A DNA stretch of 64,000 nt from Lactobacillus sp. CBA3606 (GTDB lineage Bacteria; Bacillota; Bacilli; Lactobacillales; Lactobacillaceae), in contig NZ_CP027194.1 of assembly GCF_002970935.1 (NCBI RefSeq), positions 2,294,001 through 2,358,000 of the forward strand, read 5' to 3'. Under the pieces are notes generated by a model. It saw nothing but the letters and a program-made list of their open reading frames with translations. It ran no database searches and was not told the origin of the DNA. Positions 35,027 through 44,380 of this stretch are shown here, piece after piece. The position numbers and the translations under genes were made by a program. How positions within the stretch are numbered: position 1 is the stretch's first letter; each line of letters begins with the position of its first letter.

Positions 35027-35485
35027 TATTCTACGTAAAACTGAGACTTTTTGTTATTTAGGGGGCGGTAGGAGAAACATTTTGTTTTGTCTGGATTGAT
35101 GGCGTACACGAGACAATTTTAGTTTTGACCATACAAGAAAGCTGTTATCACGAAAGAAGAGACAATTATGGTCAGAATTAAATAAGGAACGATATTATTG
35201 GTGATTAAAAACTTAGTTTGATGACTAATACTGATCCAACTACATTATCAGATATGAATACAAGTAGTTTCATGATAGACACTATGTTTCAACGACTTTT
35301 GAAAGAAGGTTCAGAGCTTTCTAACAATTTCATGGATGTCCCAGATTTAAAAGCGGATACGAGTCGTATGTTATTCAGTGTGAAAAAATGAAAACAGCTG
35401 TTTGTCCAGATTAGTGGTTCAAAACAGTAATTCTGTTCGTTGCGCATACAAAAAAGATCCGTTGACTCCGCTACACAAGAATAAT
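35027..35485. other. Degenerate region at the end of the ars/cad cargo
   Basis: About 460 bases hold no supported gene. A plus-strand 56-codon frame (35221-35391, MTNTDPTTLSDMNTSSFMI...) has no clear ribosome binding site and looks like a gene remnant. The composition is AT-rich and the region probably marks a cargo junction. Confidence 0.4.
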
Positions 35486-35520
35486 TAAAAAAGCAAATTA
35501 ATCGAAAAAAAGATTAATTT
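35486..35520 (-). repeat. Hairpin repeat bracketing the ars/cad cargo, right copy; terminator
   Basis: AAAAAAGCAAATTAATC-GAAAAAAA-GATTAA is a minus-strand terminator (stem TTAATC/GATTAA then TTTGCTTTTTT) directly after the Orf8-like gene. It closely matches 27586-27620 in sequence and orientation. Confidence 0.7.
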
Positions 35521-35531
35521 ACTTTCAGTGA

Positions 35532-35732
35532 TTACTCTAGATAGCGTTCTAAATTGAATTTATGAACAGTGTGGATAAAGTGTTCGTTTAATATTTGGTA
35601 ACGATCCTCGTCAAAATATGAATGGCCCCAAGTAGTGATGTTGATAATTAATGGCTGAAATTCTTTAATAAGCTTTGCCATGGCAATTGGATCACCTTGT
35701 TGAGCTGCACAAATCGTTTCGGTATAATTCAT
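35532..35732 (-). CDS. Helix-turn-helix protein, Tn916 Orf8-like
   Basis: The 66-residue protein (CAAQQGDPIAMAKLIKEFQPLI, DEDRYQILNEHFIHTVHKF) resembles the small helix-turn-helix/sigma-factor-like proteins encoded by orf8 of Tn916-type elements. These pair with Orf7 in control of transfer. AGGAG precedes ATG 35732; a terminator follows. Confidence 0.7.
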   Translation of the reverse strand: MNYTETICAAQQGDPIAMAKLIKEFQPLIINITTWGHSYFDEDRYQILNEHFIHTVHKFNLERYLE

Positions 35733-35810
35733 CGCTATTCTCCTCGTAAAGTTAGATTTGGGTCGTCTAATTCTTATGGAGGAGGGGGTGAACGAATCTT
35801 GATGACTAAA

Positions 35811-36203
35811 TTAGTCGAAGAAAGTAGCAGCAATTTTGCTTAAGACCTTGCGATGCTGTTTAGAAATCGCTTGACTACTAACGTGCAAGATTTGTCCGAT
35901 AGCTTTATCCGAAAGCTGCTCAACATATTTATAATAGAGTAATTTCTTTTGTGGATCGGTCAATCTGGCTATTGAAATAACCAGCCTTTCATTGATGAAA
36001 TACTCTTCAAGGTGTGCTGCTTGTTCCGCTTTAATTAATTTAACGCCCGGTAGCATCTCATCAATCAGGTATTCCAGCGTTTCCTCATTTAGTGGAACTT
36101 CAGGAACTTTGTGCTGCTCCTCCACATAAAGTGAGCGAGTCTTGTTTACCAGTGATAGCTTGGCATAATGCGAAAATGCTTGTTTGACATCTTGATCAGA
36201 CAT
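35811..36203 (-). CDS. Sigma-70 region 4-like regulator, Tn916 Orf7-like
   Basis: The 130-residue protein has a C-terminal sigma-70 region 4 fold (LTDPQKKLLYYKYVEQLSDKAIGQILHVSSQAISKQHRKVL). It resembles Orf7 of Tn916 elements, a positive regulator of excision and transfer. ATG 36203 is chosen because AAAGGAGG lies 9 bases upstream. Gene order and direction (towards xis/int) match Tn916, but here the ars/cad block separates it from the recombination genes. Confidence 0.72.
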   Translation of the reverse strand: MSDQDVKQAFSHYAKLSLVNKTRSLYVEEQHKVPEVPLNEETLEYLIDEMLPGVKLIKAEQAAHLEEYFINERLVISIARLTDPQKKLLYYKYVEQLSDKAIGQILHVSSQAISKQHRKVLSKIAATFFD

Positions 36204-36589
36204 AACAAATCCTCCTTTTACCAAACAAATACTAAAAATTGTTGCAAAATGAAACCGTTTTATAAACTTGTATAAATAGATTATAAAATAAAGTCAGTCA
36301 ATAATCTCAATAAATATTTTAGTTTGTCGAGGAAGTAAAAAAAATAAGTTCTAGGTGCATGTTTGTGACAAATTGTAAATAATCATTTTTGTGTTGGATA
36401 GTTCTGTTGCTTTATTTCAATTGATTAAATATAGGTGTTCAGGAAAAGACTTCATTAAAAATATTTGTATGAATAGGTTTCAATACAATAAGTTCATTGA
36501 TTTAAAAAAAGTTGAACTAAAATGCTAAACCAACAAATTAACTCCATAAATACAATCTACAATGAATATAGAAAGTGAGGTTTTTAATT
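36204..36589. other. AT-rich intergenic region
   Basis: About 380 bases between the divergent Orf7-like gene and the first copper-cluster gene contain no ORF with a start signal. Promoters for both directions are expected here but no clear consensus stands out. Confidence 0.45.
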
Positions 36590-37060
36590 TTGATTATTAT
36601 AGCATTAATGGTTTTAGCGCTTATATCATTGGCTGTGTTTCATGTATGGCAAGAATCACGACTTTTATGGAAATCCAATTATATGGTAACTGTTGCTATA
36701 AGTAATATTTTATTTTTAGTTCTTGCTTTTATTATGTGGATTCCGGCTAGAAATAATATTTTGCTCAGTGCATTGTTGGCCATTTTAATACTTCTTGGAC
36801 TTATGTCGGGGGTTAGTGGCGTCGCTAAGGATGGATTTATGATATCGGGTCTGTTGCCAACTTTAATTGACTTTAAGGACATTCAACAAATAAGTATGAT
36901 GAACAAACAAATTGCACCCGATAAAACAGTTTTAGTGATCACGGGTCAGTCAAAACGGAACAAACGGTTTAGTTTTATCTTCAAAAGTAATTCAGTTGAA
37001 GTACAGAACTTTGTCAATAAACACATTGCTGATCATGCTTCTGTTCAGAGTCATGAATAA
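36590..37060 (+). CDS. Membrane protein of the copper cluster, unknown function
   Basis: The 156-residue protein has three hydrophobic helices within the first 85 residues and a soluble C-terminal domain of about 70 residues with a PH-like look (LIDFKDIQQISMMNKQ, KRFSFIFKSNSVEVQNFVN). Family not recognised. TTG 36590 has GAGG 10 bases upstream; GTG 36575 is too close to that site. It precedes a CopY-type gene but ends before the cop boxes, so it may be independent. Confidence 0.6.
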   Translation: MIIIALMVLALISLAVFHVWQESRLLWKSNYMVTVAISNILFLVLAFIMWIPARNNILLSALLAILILLGLMSGVSGVAKDGFMISGLLPTLIDFKDIQQISMMNKQIAPDKTVLVITGQSKRNKRFSFIFKSNSVEVQNFVNKHIADHASVQSHE

Positions 37061-37079
37061 TTTTTTTTGCGTTTTCGTT

Positions 37080-37115
37080 TACAAATGTAATCATAAATGC
37101 TATGTTACAGATGTA
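37080..37115 (+). promoter_or_regulatory. Two CopY operators (cop boxes)
   Basis: TACAAATGTA (37080-37089) and TACAGATGTA (37106-37115) match the CopY consensus TACANNTGTA, 26 bases apart. They lie directly upstream of the CopY-type gene, so the copB operon should be copper-induced. Confidence 0.88.
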
Positions 37116-37137
37116 GTCATCAGTAGAGGTGATGGTT

Positions 37138-37509
37138 TTGTTAAATCGCGAAGTTTGTTGTGTGACCAATGCTGAATATGAAGTCCTGCGAATTATTTGG
37201 CACTATCCGGGAATTTCAACCAAAGATATTTGTAAGGAAATAAAAAAGCGAAAGAATTGGCAACTTAGTACTATAAAGACATTATTATTACGACTTGAAA
37301 ATAAGACTTTGATTGTTAAGAATACCTACTATCATCAGGCTCATTATTATGCCCAATATAGTGAATCAATAGTCGTCTCTGCCTTTATCAAAAGGTTGCT
37401 TTCTAGGCGAGAAACCTTGTCACAAGAAGAATTCTTAGAACTTGTGGAAAATAATCTCCAAAATAACTCCAGTGACATTGGTGGGCTGAAAATAAATGAA
37501 AAAACTTAA
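37138..37509 (+). CDS. copY: CopY/BlaI-family copper repressor, copy 1
   Basis: The 123-residue winged-helix protein (TNAEYEVLRIIWHYPGISTKDICKEI, WQLSTIKTLLLRLENKTLI) belongs to CopY/BlaI. It lacks the C-terminal CxC metal hook of Enterococcus CopY, and has only CC near its N-terminus; metal sensing may differ. TTG 37138 lies 6 bases after GAGGTG. The end overlaps the next gene by 14 bases. Confidence 0.82.
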   Translation: MLNREVCCVTNAEYEVLRIIWHYPGISTKDICKEIKKRKNWQLSTIKTLLLRLENKTLIVKNTYYHQAHYYAQYSESIVVSAFIKRLLSRRETLSQEEFLELVENNLQNNSSDIGGLKINEKT

Positions 37510-37747
37510 ACTTACCCTTGATAAAATGTGCTGTGAAAATGCTGTAAAAAGAATTTTTTTTGAGTTACATTCAATTAATGGAGTAGAGGAGACCCATTTT
37601 GATTTGGCGAGTCGTTCAGTGTTGATTTATCTTCAAGCAGGCACTTTACCGGCAATAGAGAGTAAATATCAGGATGAAAATTTGATTAATAAAGGATGTA
37701 AACAAGATGAAAAACAAAAAAAAGAAACAACAAAATCATGGAGATAA
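37496..37747 (+). CDS. Small HMA-like metal-binding protein (CopZ-like)
   Basis: The 83-residue protein follows the HMA-fold pattern (LDKMCCENAVKRIFFELHSINGVEETHFD) but has MCCENA in place of GMxCxxC. It could carry copper to the P-type ATPase encoded next. Its last 40 bases overlap copB, in another frame, so the C-terminal 13 residues are probably unconstrained. ATG 37496 lies inside the copY gene end. Confidence 0.65.
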   Translation: MKKLKLTLDKMCCENAVKRIFFELHSINGVEETHFDLASRSVLIYLQAGTLPAIESKYQDENLINKGCKQDEKQKKETTKSWR

Positions 37748-39794
37748 TGATATGCAATCAATGGATCATACTCATATGAATATGGAATCCAATGGTGGCG
37801 ACATGATGCAACACGGTGGACAAATGATGCATATGGGGAATATGAAACGTAAATTTTGGGTATCACTGATTTTTTCACTTCCAATCATTGCATTATCACC
37901 TATGCTAAAATTCAGCTTTATGCCTAATCTAGTTTTTCCAGGTTCAGAGTGGTTAGTATTGATCTTGGCTACTTTTCTTTATATTTATGGTGGTGCACCA
38001 TTCATTAAAGGTGCAAAAGCCGAATTAAAGGAAAGAAAACCAGAAATGATGACGCTTGTAGCGTTAGGCATAACTGTCTCCTATTTCTATAGTCTCTATG
38101 CTTTCACTATAAATCAATTTTTTGTAGCAGATACCCACGTTATGGATTTCTTTTGGGAGTTAGCTACATTGATCGATATCATGTTGCTAGGTCATTGGAT
38201 TGAAATGGATGCCGTTATGGCAGCAGGAAATGCACTTGAAAAAATGGCGGCTTTGCTACCTAATACTGCTACTATTGTTGCTGATAACGGTGATCATATT
38301 GAAAAACCACTAAATGAAGTTGTGATTGGTGAATCAGTAATTGTTAAGGCAGGTGAGAAAATACCTACTGATGGTATTATTCTTGATGGAAATACAACTG
38401 TGAATGAAGCTTTAGTCACCGGTGAATCTAAAGCAGTAACTAAAATGAAAAATGATAAGGTTATTGGTGGATCCACTAACGGCTCTGGTGCCATTATGGT
38501 TAAGGTAACTGGAACTGGACAGTCTGGCTATTTAGCACAAGTTATGCAAATGGTAAGTAACGCACAAAAGGAGCAGTCTAAGGCAGAGGGCGTTGCTGAT
38601 AAAGTTGCAGGACTATTGGTTTACGCAGCAGTTAGTGCTGCTATTCTTACCTTTATTGTGTGGTTATTGGTTTCAGGTGACTTTAATCTGGCATTAGAAC
38701 GTACCGTTACGGTTCTGGTTATTGCATGCCCACATGCTTTAGGTCTTGCCATTCCGCTAGTAGTTGCGCGTTCAACCTCAATCGGTGCACAAAATGGATT
38801 GTTAACTAGAAAACGCCAAGCGTTAGAAGATGCTACTGAGTTAGATGCTATTCTTATGGATAAGACGGGTACTCTGACTGAAGGTAACTTTGCAGTAAAT
38901 GACTATAAGGCTACAGACACAGCATATTCAAATGAACAAATTCTATCGTTGATGGGTGCACTTGAATCTGGCTCAAGCCATCCATTATCGGTTGGTATCT
39001 TGTCAAAATTAAAAGAGCTAAATTTAAAAACTATTAAAGCAAAAAATATTCAAAACCTTCCTGGCGTAGGAATACAAGGCGAAATTAATAAAAAAAATAT
39101 GACGATTGTTAATGAAAAGTATTTGCGTGAAAATAAAATCAAGTACGACAAAAATACAGCCAGTAAGTTAGCGTCTGCTGGTAACACAGTTAGTTTTCTC
39201 CTTGTTGCAAATATTAATGTTGGTTTTGTGGCCCAAGGTGACCAAATTAAACCAGCGTCAATAGCATTGATCAATGGACTTAAAGCACAGCATATTCGTC
39301 CAGTTATGTTGACTGGAGATAATCAACAGGTGGCACAGCAAGTGGCTGAACGTCTTGGAATTGATCGACAGGATGTTCATGCCGAATTAAAGCCTGATGA
39401 TAAGGAGAAGATAGTTAAGCAATATCAAGATAAGGGGTTTAAGGTTGCTATGGTTGGTGACGGTGTTAACGACGCGCCAAGTCTGGTTCGGGCAAATGTT
39501 GGGATTGCAATTGGTGCTGGAACCGATGTAGCGGTTGATTCTGCCGATATTGTTTTGGTACGAAGTGATCCGGCTGACATACTGAACTTTCTAAAGTTGG
39601 CAAAGCATACGACTAGAAAAATGGTACAAAACTTGTGGTTTGGTGCAGGGTATAACATTTTTGCTATTCCATTAGCTGCCGGAGTATTGGCATTTGCAGG
39701 AATTGTATTAAGCCCAGCTTTAGGTGCTGTTCTTATGGGGCTTTCAACTATTATTGTTGCTATCAACGCGCAGACATTACGAATTGGCAAGTAA
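37707..39794 (+). CDS. copB: Copper P-type ATPase CopB (P1B-3)
   Basis: The 695-residue ATPase has a His/Met-rich N-terminus (HTHMNMESNGGDMMQHGG), the CPH motif (VIACPHALG) in place of CPC, phosphorylation site DKTGTLTEG, and GDGVNDAP. Together these mark the CopB/P1B-3 class that pumps Cu (or Ag) out of the cytosol. AAAGGATG lies upstream of ATG 37707. Its length is typical. It is followed at once by a multicopper oxidase, so exported Cu(I) can be oxidised outside. Confidence 0.93.
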   Translation: MKNKKKKQQNHGDNDMQSMDHTHMNMESNGGDMMQHGGQMMHMGNMKRKFWVSLIFSLPIIALSPMLKFSFMPNLVFPGSEWLVLILATFLYIYGGAPFIKGAKAELKERKPEMMTLVALGITVSYFYSLYAFTINQFFVADTHVMDFFWELATLIDIMLLGHWIEMDAVMAAGNALEKMAALLPNTATIVADNGDHIEKPLNEVVIGESVIVKAGEKIPTDGIILDGNTTVNEALVTGESKAVTKMKNDKVIGGSTNGSGAIMVKVTGTGQSGYLAQVMQMVSNAQKEQSKAEGVADKVAGLLVYAAVSAAILTFIVWLLVSGDFNLALERTVTVLVIACPHALGLAIPLVVARSTSIGAQNGLLTRKRQALEDATELDAILMDKTGTLTEGNFAVNDYKATDTAYSNEQILSLMGALESGSSHPLSVGILSKLKELNLKTIKAKNIQNLPGVGIQGEINKKNMTIVNEKYLRENKIKYDKNTASKLASAGNTVSFLLVANINVGFVAQGDQIKPASIALINGLKAQHIRPVMLTGDNQQVAQQVAERLGIDRQDVHAELKPDDKEKIVKQYQDKGFKVAMVGDGVNDAPSLVRANVGIAIGAGTDVAVDSADIVLVRSDPADILNFLKLAKHTTRKMVQNLWFGAGYNIFAIPLAAGVLAFAGIVLSPALGAVLMGLSTIIVAINAQTLRIGK

Positions 39795-39812
39795 GTGCGA
39801 GGAGGGATTGAT

Positions 39813-41264
39813 GTGCAACGCAAACGGCTTTATTTAATACTCATTGGCTTTATTATTATCGTGATCGGACTCAATGTGTTTTGGTTAATTAAATTTAAGC
39901 AATCGCCAGTTAAAGCAGGAATGATGCCAAATACAAGCTCACAAATCACTAATAATAAGGAAAAACAAAGAATATTGAACATTCCTCCTGTATTAAAACC
40001 AGATTCAACTGATGCTAACAATGTTTATTACACTTTGCGAGCACAAACAGGTATGACACAGTTAGTATCTGGGGAAAAAACAAAAACGTATGGTTATAAT
40101 GGCCCATTTCTCGGCCCAACGATTCGAGTTGAAAGAGGGCAGAATATCCATATTCATACTCAAAACCGTTTAAAACAAGCAACTTCTTTTCATTGGCATG
40201 GTGCTATTTTAGATGATTCAAGTGATGGTGGTCCACATCAAACAGTTGCAGCAGGACAGAACAAGTTGATAAGTTTTAAAGTTAATCAACCTGCTGCTAC
40301 GCTCTGGTATCATCCTCATGCTGTTGGTAGTACGGCTAGTCAAGTTTACAATGGACTAGCTGGTTTTTTGTTAGTTGATGACCAAAATAGTCGGCAACTA
40401 AAACTACCTAGAAATTATGGCAAAGATGATTTTCCAATTGTAGTACAAGATCGAAGCTTTGATAAAAATAATCAGTTAGATTATAAAAAAATTGTATCTA
40501 GTAATGGTACGTTGGGCAATACGTTACTAATAAACGGTACTCAAAATCCATATATCGAAACAACTACTAAATATGTTCGGTTACGCTTATTAAATGGTTC
40601 CAATGCTCGTGAATATACCTTTAAATTAGATGATCGTAGTTCCTTTTACCAGATTAGTACTGATGGAGGATTTTTGAAAAAACCGGTCCAAGAAAATAAA
40701 ATTACGCTTGCACCGGGTGAACGAGCCGAAATCGTTGTTGATTTAGGTCACTATTCACAGGGAAGTCAGGTCAAACTCAAGTCGGCAGACAGCAACATTC
40801 TGACGATGAAGGTGAAGAATAATCATGACGGGGAAACAAAATTACCACGACAACTGACTAATCTTCAGACAGTCACTAAGTCAGGACAAAAAGTAACACA
40901 AAATATTGCTTTATCGGATATGGGACATATGGTAAGCATCAATAATAGGCAGTTTTCAATGAATCGAATTGATTTGAAAGTAAAGCAAAATACGACGCAG
41001 GTTTGGAAGATCCGCAATAAAAATAATATGATGGGTGAAATTCATCCTTTTCATATCCATGGTGTTCAGTTTCGATTATTGAGTATTAATAACAACGCAT
41101 CACCAAGCAACATGCACGGTTGGAAAGATACGATCATGACAAGACCGGGTAACCAATACAAGATTTTGATTAAATTCACACAAACCGGAGTTTTCATGTA
41201 TCATTGTCACAATCTTGAACATGAAGAGGCTGGAATGATGGGTCAAATTAGAGTTGTGCCGTAA
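39813..41264 (+). CDS. Membrane-anchored multicopper oxidase
   Basis: The 483-residue protein starts with an N-terminal helix (LYLILIGFIIIVIGLNVFWLI) anchoring it outside, then cupredoxin domains with all four copper motifs: HWHGAIL, WYHPHAVG, HPFHIHG and YHCHNLEHEEAGMM. It is CotA/CueO-like and probably oxidises Cu(I) to the less toxic Cu(II) or phenolics. GTG 39813 follows GAGGAGGG; the extension to 39795 contains that site. It lies in the copB operon. Confidence 0.9.
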   Translation: MQRKRLYLILIGFIIIVIGLNVFWLIKFKQSPVKAGMMPNTSSQITNNKEKQRILNIPPVLKPDSTDANNVYYTLRAQTGMTQLVSGEKTKTYGYNGPFLGPTIRVERGQNIHIHTQNRLKQATSFHWHGAILDDSSDGGPHQTVAAGQNKLISFKVNQPAATLWYHPHAVGSTASQVYNGLAGFLLVDDQNSRQLKLPRNYGKDDFPIVVQDRSFDKNNQLDYKKIVSSNGTLGNTLLINGTQNPYIETTTKYVRLRLLNGSNAREYTFKLDDRSSFYQISTDGGFLKKPVQENKITLAPGERAEIVVDLGHYSQGSQVKLKSADSNILTMKVKNNHDGETKLPRQLTNLQTVTKSGQKVTQNIALSDMGHMVSINNRQFSMNRIDLKVKQNTTQVWKIRNKNNMMGEIHPFHIHGVQFRLLSINNNASPSNMHGWKDTIMTRPGNQYKILIKFTQTGVFMYHCHNLEHEEAGMMGQIRVVP

Positions 41265-41267
41265 ATA

Positions 41268-41405
41268 TTACTTAATTCGCTTAATGAAATTAAGCCAAGT
41301 TTGTCTAATGGTATCAAGCTGTTGCGGTGGAATTAAGCCTAGCATCATGATAAATAGTAACAATGGGCAGAGGATAATCAGAAGAATTGTTGCTAGCATC
41401 CACAT
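41268..41405 (-). CDS. Small single-helix membrane protein (antisense)
   Basis: The 45-residue frame begins MWMLATILLIILCPLLLF and ends in a basic tail (WLNFIKRIK); it has a GAAGTG site 10 bases upstream. A hydrophobic helix with flanking basic residues is typical of a real membrane peptide. It is convergent with the multicopper oxidase gene, its stop lying three bases from the other stop. A plus-strand 75-codon frame over the same region has no sensible protein features. Confidence 0.65.
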   Translation of the reverse strand: MWMLATILLIILCPLLLFIMMLGLIPPQQLDTIRQTWLNFIKRIK

Positions 41406-41487
41406 ATTTATTCACTTCTTTTTCTTTTTGATAATTATGCCAGATGTGTATGGAGATTATATGCAAAATATATGGAGGTAGAAAAAT

Positions 41488-42180
41488 TTGACAAAAATTT
41501 TAGTTGTTGACGATGAAAAGAAAATTGTAGATATTGTTACCGCCTATCTAATTGCGCAAAAATTTGAAGTTGAAGTAGCCTATTCTGGAACGGAGGCCTT
41601 AACAAAGTTTTATAAGGGACAGCCTAATTTAGTAGTGCTTGATCTTATGCTGCCAGATTTGGATGGTAATGAAGTAACTAAAAGAATACGGCAGGATAGT
41701 AAAACACCAATAATTATGTTGACTGCCAAATCAAGCGATGAAAGTATTGTTAATGGACTAAAATCTGGAGCAGATGATTATGTGGTTAAACCTTTTAGTC
41801 CACGAGTAGTAGTGGAACGGATAAAAACTGTACTGCGACGTGTCACAGAGGAACAAGTAGAAAAAGTACTTTCTTTTAATAAGGGACAGTTAAAAATAAA
41901 ACTAGAATCTCAGCAAGTTTTTGTTTGCGACGCAGAAATTGCACTCACACATACAGAGTACGATATTCTGTCAACAATGGCGACCTATTATAGACAAATA
42001 TTCACTCGTGAACAGTTGATTGATTCAACAAGAGGTATTGACTATGACGGATTAGACCGAATGATTGACTCACATATTAAAAATTTAAGGCGGAAAATTG
42101 AAGATGATAGTACTAAGCCAGTTTTTATAATAACTGTTCATGGCCGCGGTTATCGTTTTGGTGGGAGTAAAGACGAATGA
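41488..42180 (+). CDS. OmpR-family response regulator
   Basis: The 230-residue regulator has a receiver domain with phosphoacceptor Asp in LVVLDLMLPDLDG, Lys in YVVKPFSPR, and an OmpR winged helix (HTEYDILSTMATYYRQIFTREQLI, HIKNLRRKIE). GGAGGTAGAAA precedes TTG 41488. The next gene, its partner kinase, overlaps by four bases. Position between copper genes suggests metal or envelope-stress sensing. Confidence 0.9.
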   Translation: MTKILVVDDEKKIVDIVTAYLIAQKFEVEVAYSGTEALTKFYKGQPNLVVLDLMLPDLDGNEVTKRIRQDSKTPIIMLTAKSSDESIVNGLKSGADDYVVKPFSPRVVVERIKTVLRRVTEEQVEKVLSFNKGQLKIKLESQQVFVCDAEIALTHTEYDILSTMATYYRQIFTREQLIDSTRGIDYDGLDRMIDSHIKNLRRKIEDDSTKPVFIITVHGRGYRFGGSKDE

Positions 42181-43532
42181 AGCGGCAGATTCGAACACAG
42201 CTAATAATCTCTTTTCTATTTTTGGTGTTGTTGATTGTTGGTTCAATTAGTTTAATGACAGTAAGCCTGGTCAGTGATCATTTTGATAAATATGTGCAAC
42301 AAAAACATGATACAACGCTCACTGCATATAAAAATGAATTAATGGTTAGTTATCTGACTAGCAATGGTACTTGGAAACAATCTAAAGTTAAAAAGATTGG
42401 TGCTAGAGCACTACAGGATGGCCTTATTTTAGTTTTAAAAGACGCTGATAATAAAATCGTATGGGAACCAAGTCAGACCTTGTTACATAAGGCCACTAAT
42501 GCTAAAAATATCGATAGTATGAATAAAACGACTGAGGCCATCAAGATTAATTCTAAACAAATTGCCCAAGCACAATTCTCACATAATGATGCTTTAGGTT
42601 ATACACGACATGATGTGGCGTTTATCAATGATTTACGAATTAGTTTGGCCGGTATCTCGGCCTTTGTTTTTTTAGTCGCGATAATTATTGCGGTATGGAT
42701 AGCCCGTGATCTAAGTAAGCCGTTACGACAAATTGTATCCTTTACTCAAGCGGTTGCATCTGGTGATTATCGAAATCAATTACCACAACAAACCCAAATT
42801 GTAGAAATAAACGCGCTAATAAATGTAACTAATGAGCTCTCACGTCAGTTATCCAAGAATCAGGCTCTGAGAGAACGCTTATCTTCCGATATTGCTCATG
42901 AATTACGAACGCCTTTAACAACGATCCAAGGTTCGTTAGAGGCGATGATCGATGGTATTTGGCCAATTAGTGAGGCTAGGTTGGTTAGTTTAAATGATGA
43001 AGTCATAAGGCTGACCCACTTAATCAATAACATTGAAAATATCGCTTCAATTGAACATAGTGAGGATAAGTTAATTAAGGTTGATACAGATCTTAGTAAA
43101 TTAATACAACAAGTTTTAAGTAACTTTCAGAGTAACCTTGAAGAGAAAAAAATAACACTTGATTATCATACTGAGAAAGTTATTGCCGTGATAGATCCAG
43201 ACAAAATAAATCAGGTTATTACAAATTTATTGTCAAACGCCATAAAATTTACACAAACAAGAGGCAAAATAATAATTAAGTTAAAACGAATATCGGATAA
43301 CATTGTTTTGACTGTAGAAGATAATGGTAGTGGTATTGCGGAAAAAGACGTACCACATATATTTGATCACTTCTATATGGCTGATCCAGCACGAAATCGA
43401 CAACAAGGTGGGCAAGGAATTGGTTTAGCAATCGTTAAGACAATTGTGGTGGCTCATGGTGGCTCAGTTTCTGTTGATAGTAAATTAGGTATTGGGACGA
43501 TTTTTACAGTTAAACTACCATTAAATAACTAA
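42177..43532 (+). CDS. Sensor histidine kinase
   Basis: The 451-residue kinase has a first helix at residues 8-31, an extracellular domain to about residue 155, a second helix, HAMP, H-box [14 protein letters not shown] near residue 240 and an ATP-binding domain ([25 protein letters not shown]). The extracellular domain has no copper-type Met/His cluster. It is paired with the regulator through an ATGA overlap. Confidence 0.9.
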   Translation: MKRQIRTQLIISFLFLVLLIVGSISLMTVSLVSDHFDKYVQQKHDTTLTAYKNELMVSYLTSNGTWKQSKVKKIGARALQDGLILVLKDADNKIVWEPSQTLLHKATNAKNIDSMNKTTEAIKINSKQIAQAQFSHNDALGYTRHDVAFINDLRISLAGISAFVFLVAIIIAVWIARDLSKPLRQIVSFTQAVASGDYRNQLPQQTQIVEINALINVTNELSRQLSKNQALRERLSSDIAHELRTPLTTIQGSLEAMIDGIWPISEARLVSLNDEVIRLTHLINNIENIASIEHSEDKLIKVDTDLSKLIQQVLSNFQSNLEEKKITLDYHTEKVIAVIDPDKINQVITNLLSNAIKFTQTRGKIIIKLKRISDNIVLTVEDNGSGIAEKDVPHIFDHFYMADPARNRQQGGQGIGLAIVKTIVVAHGGSVSVDSKLGIGTIFTVKLPLNN

Positions 43533-43546
43533 GAGGGGATGATTAT

Positions 43547-44350
43547 ATGGGGGCATTAAATCCGATTGCGTTTAAACTAGGACCTTTTCTGGTTCATTGG
43601 TATGGCATTATTATTGCTAGTGGTGCAGTGCTTGGCGTACTACTTGCAATTAAAGAGACTAAGCAGCAAAAGATTTCTGCGGATGATATTTATGATCTGA
43701 TACTCTGGGCTTTACCAATTGGCCTGATAGGTGCACGACTTTATTATGTTATTTTTGAATGGTCGTATTATTCGCAACATTTAAATGAGATCATTGCAAT
43801 TTGGCAAGGCGGAATTGCAATTTATGGCGGTTTGATTGCTGGTGGTATTACATTGATTATCTTCTGCCGGCGACGTGGCCTGTCAATTTGGCAAGTTTTA
43901 GATGTTGTTACGCCAGGCATCATGCTAGGACAAGTTATTGGGAGATGGGGGAATTTTATTAATCAGGAAGCTTTTGGTACTGTCGTCTCACGTGGCTTTC
44001 TGCAGCAGCTCCATTTACCCAATTTTATCGTACAGCAGATGTATATCGGTGGTGCGTATCATCAACCGACATTTCTATATGAATCGGTATGGAATCTTAT
44101 TGGATTGATTTTACTTATTAGCTTACGACATAAAAAAGGGCTTTTTAAACGAGGAGAAATTGCGTTAAGCTATGCAATTTGGTATTCGTTTGGTCGATTT
44201 TTTGTTGAAGGAATGCGGACTGATAGCCTGTACCTATTTGGACAAGTACGAGTCTCACAATTATTATCATTAGTTATTTTTGTTGTTATGATAATTATCT
44301 TCGTTTATCGACGAAAGCAACAAAAGATCTCTAATTATTTAATCAGCTGA
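43547..44350 (+). CDS. lgt: Prolipoprotein diacylglyceryl transferase, accessory copy
   Basis: The 267-residue membrane enzyme has seven helices and the signature [13 protein letters not shown], plus [10 protein letters not shown] and the C-terminal [15 protein letters not shown]. Lgt attaches diacylglycerol to the Cys of lipoproteins. The chromosome surely carries its own lgt, so this is an extra copy carried as cargo. It follows the kinase by 14 bases. Its presence suggests demand for lipoproteins under the same regulation, which is inference. Confidence 0.9.
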   Translation: MGALNPIAFKLGPFLVHWYGIIIASGAVLGVLLAIKETKQQKISADDIYDLILWALPIGLIGARLYYVIFEWSYYSQHLNEIIAIWQGGIAIYGGLIAGGITLIIFCRRRGLSIWQVLDVVTPGIMLGQVIGRWGNFINQEAFGTVVSRGFLQQLHLPNFIVQQMYIGGAYHQPTFLYESVWNLIGLILLISLRHKKGLFKRGEIALSYAIWYSFGRFFVEGMRTDSLYLFGQVRVSQLLSLVIFVVMIIIFVYRRKQQKISNYLIS

Positions 44351-44380
44351 CCAATATTTGATAGAGGATGATGCTAAATT

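Noticed and set aside
41254-41481. 75-codon plus-strand frame after the multicopper oxidase
   Set aside because: Overlaps the oxidase stop, no ribosome binding site; the opposite strand gives a better small membrane protein.
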